NCBI GenBank assembly: GCA_002159155.1
Contig: LZRQ01000184.1
Span: 1-6,970 of the forward strand
Source: Firmicutes bacterium ZCTH02-B6
GTDB taxonomy: Bacteria > Bacillota > Limnochordia > Limnochordales > ZCTH02-B6
DNA: 6,970 nt
Direction: 5' to 3'
Each line of letters begins with the position of its first letter. Position 1 is the first letter of the stretch. Both the position numbers and the translations under genes were made by a program. A model generated the notes under the pieces. The model did not search any database, was not told the origin of the DNA, and was given only the letters and a program-made list of their open reading frames with translations. Positions 6,455-6,970 of the stretch are shown here, one piece after another.

Positions 6455-6463
6455 ATTGTACCA
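6455..6463 (-). promoter_or_regulatory. Extended -10 promoter for the 117-residue hypothetical gene
   Basis: The - strand reads TGGTACAAT, matching the extended -10 form TGn-TATAAT with a single mismatch in the hexamer (TACAAT). No good -35 is present 16-18 bases upstream, as is usual for extended -10 promoters. Transcription would begin near 6448, giving a short leader that contains the ribosome binding tract before the ATG at 6432. Confidence 0.55.
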
Positions 6464-6501
6464 TCTTTTCCCACGCATGCACGGGGCACCCTTTACCAAT
6501 G

Positions 6502-6530
6502 TTGACGTTTGCTGGTGCCACAGGTAGGAT
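6502..6530 (+). promoter_or_regulatory. Sigma-70/SigA-type promoter facing right
   Basis: TTGACG (6502-6507; 5 of 6 bases match TTGACA) is followed by exactly 17 bases and then TAGGAT (6525-6530; 4 of 6 match TATAAT). The start of transcription would be near 6537, just ahead of the ribosome binding site at 6551-6556 and the GTG at 6565. It is back-to-back with the leftward promoter at 6455-6463, forming a compact divergent control region. Confidence 0.6.
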
Positions 6531-6564
6531 GAAACCAGACCCCAGAAAGGGGAGGGAAGCCTGC

Positions 6565-6690
6565 GTGCGAAATCGCGCGGCTGTACGGGTGCGGGGAGCC
6601 CTGCCGCTGGTGCTGGCGGGGCTGTTGTTTTTCCAGGCGGGTGCCGCGGTCACCTTTGCGGCGGCGCCGGCGGAATCGGTCATCCCGCCC
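6565..6690 (+). pseudogene. 5' fragment of a gene for a secreted protein (signal peptide only)
   Basis: A GTG start at 6565 lies 8 bases after GGAGGG (6551-6556) and downstream of a good promoter. The encoded N-terminus is a textbook Sec signal peptide: a basic region RNRAAVRVR (2-10), a hydrophobic core of about residues 11-31 (ALPLVLAGLLFF and following) and an AxA cleavage site at AAA-PAES (after residue 34). About 8 residues of mature protein follow. The same frame stays open to 6912, but from about 6680 it runs antisense to an ornithine cyclodeaminase-family gene. There it has only Pro/Arg/Gly-rich composition typical of an antisense reading, so the genuine gene appears to be cut off. 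What the exported protein was cannot be told. The boundary given is approximate. Confidence 0.5.
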
Positions 6691-6970
6691 GCAGGTCCGG
6701 GCGGCGCTGCCGCACCTGGGCGGCCAGGGCCTCGGCCCGGGAGCGGGTCCGCGAGTAGAGCCGCACCTCCTCGATGGGGCGCACGGCCAGCACCGCGTCC
6801 ACCTGGAACGGCGCTTGGGCTCCTGCGCCGATCACCGCCAGGACACGGCTGTCCGGGCGGGCCAGGACCTGGCTGGACACGCCGCTGGCGGCGCCCGTCC
6901 GCAGCCCGGTGAGGCGGGCGGCGTCCATGACGGCCAGCGGCCGGCCGTCGACCGCGTCAAACACCAGCAC
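6680..6970 (-). CDS. Ornithine cyclodeaminase/mu-crystallin family protein, internal fragment
   Basis: This belongs to the NAD(P)-dependent ornithine cyclodeaminase/mu-crystallin family, which includes ornithine cyclodeaminase, ketimine reductases and some alanine dehydrogenases. The gene enters from beyond the right edge; the first codon seen is an internal GTG. Visible are LTGLRTGAASG (20-30), with the arginine that contacts the substrate carboxylate, and the Rossmann nucleotide-binding loop VIGAGAQA (46-53, GxGxQ), followed by VRLYSRTRSRAEALA (69-83). Family members are about 320-330 residues. The part here corresponds roughly to residues 85-180, and the frame stops with TGA (6680-6682) immediately after RPDLRAG. 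The entire C-terminal region, including the catalytic aspartate, is absent, and neither of the other - strand frames continues it convincingly. The gene is therefore truncated at this end, and the truncation lies where the facing signal-peptide gene also breaks off. The exact substrate cannot be assigned. Confidence 0.8.
   Translation of the reverse strand: MLVFDAVDGRPLAVMDAARLTGLRTGAASGVSSQVLARPDSRVLAVIGAGAQAPFQVDAVLAVRPIEEVRLYSRTRSRAEALAAQVRQRRPDLRAG

Noticed and set aside
6569..6683. Minus-strand frame beyond the cyclodeaminase stop (reads TDSAGAAAKVTAAP) as a frameshifted continuation
   Set aside because: The faint likeness to the next family motif is not supported further on, and the other strand here has a promoter, ribosome binding site and signal peptide.
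6691..6912. Continuation of the signal-peptide frame as a Pro/Gly/Arg-rich secreted protein
   Set aside because: The sequence here clearly encodes a cyclodeaminase-family protein on the opposite strand, so the proline-rich reading is antisense noise.

Overview
The window is dense, GC-rich bacterial DNA. Strong GGAGG-type ribosome binding sites combined with TTG and GTG starts, a UgpC/MalK-type transporter ATPase and a Bacillota-style PH-domain membrane protein suggest a high-GC member of the Bacillota (Symbiobacterium, Thermaerobacter or Limnochordia-like). That placement is an inference; no rRNA, tRNA or other marker gene is present.

Left part (1-2433, + strand): the 3' two thirds of an ABC-transporter ATPase of the MalK/UgpC type, then a 490-residue protein in which an N-terminal Vps62-like domain is joined to a C-terminal glycerophosphodiester phosphodiesterase (GDPD) domain. 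The pairing resembles the ugp theme of importing glycerol-3-phosphate or glycerophosphodiesters and hydrolysing them, so the two genes probably form one operon. A strong GC-rich hairpin at 2394-2433 closes it.

Centre (2492-5110): a PIF1-like superfamily 1B helicase on the - strand is convergent with the GDPD gene and divergent from a + strand gene for a two-membrane-segment protein. That protein carries two copies of a PH-like module and ends at a 10-bp perfect hairpin.

Right-centre (5146-6432): a small DoxX-family membrane protein (-) is divergent from a small winged-helix protein (+). The latter overlaps by 12 bp, tail to tail, a 117-residue helical protein of unknown function (-). A 9-bp inverted repeat spans that double stop.

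Right edge (6433-6970): a compact divergent promoter region has an extended -10 element facing left and a good -35/-10 pair facing right. The rightward promoter and a good ribosome binding site lead into a clear signal peptide. After about 42 codons this reading runs into an oppositely oriented fragment of an ornithine cyclodeaminase/mu-crystallin family gene, which itself lacks its C-terminal part. Two broken genes therefore meet around 6680-6700, through either a real rearrangement or an assembly join.

I found no CRISPR array, tRNA, rRNA, insertion sequence or phage gene, and no convincing new multi-gene system. The most interesting items are the Vps62-like/GDPD fusion, the duplicated PH-like membrane protein and the junction at the right edge.
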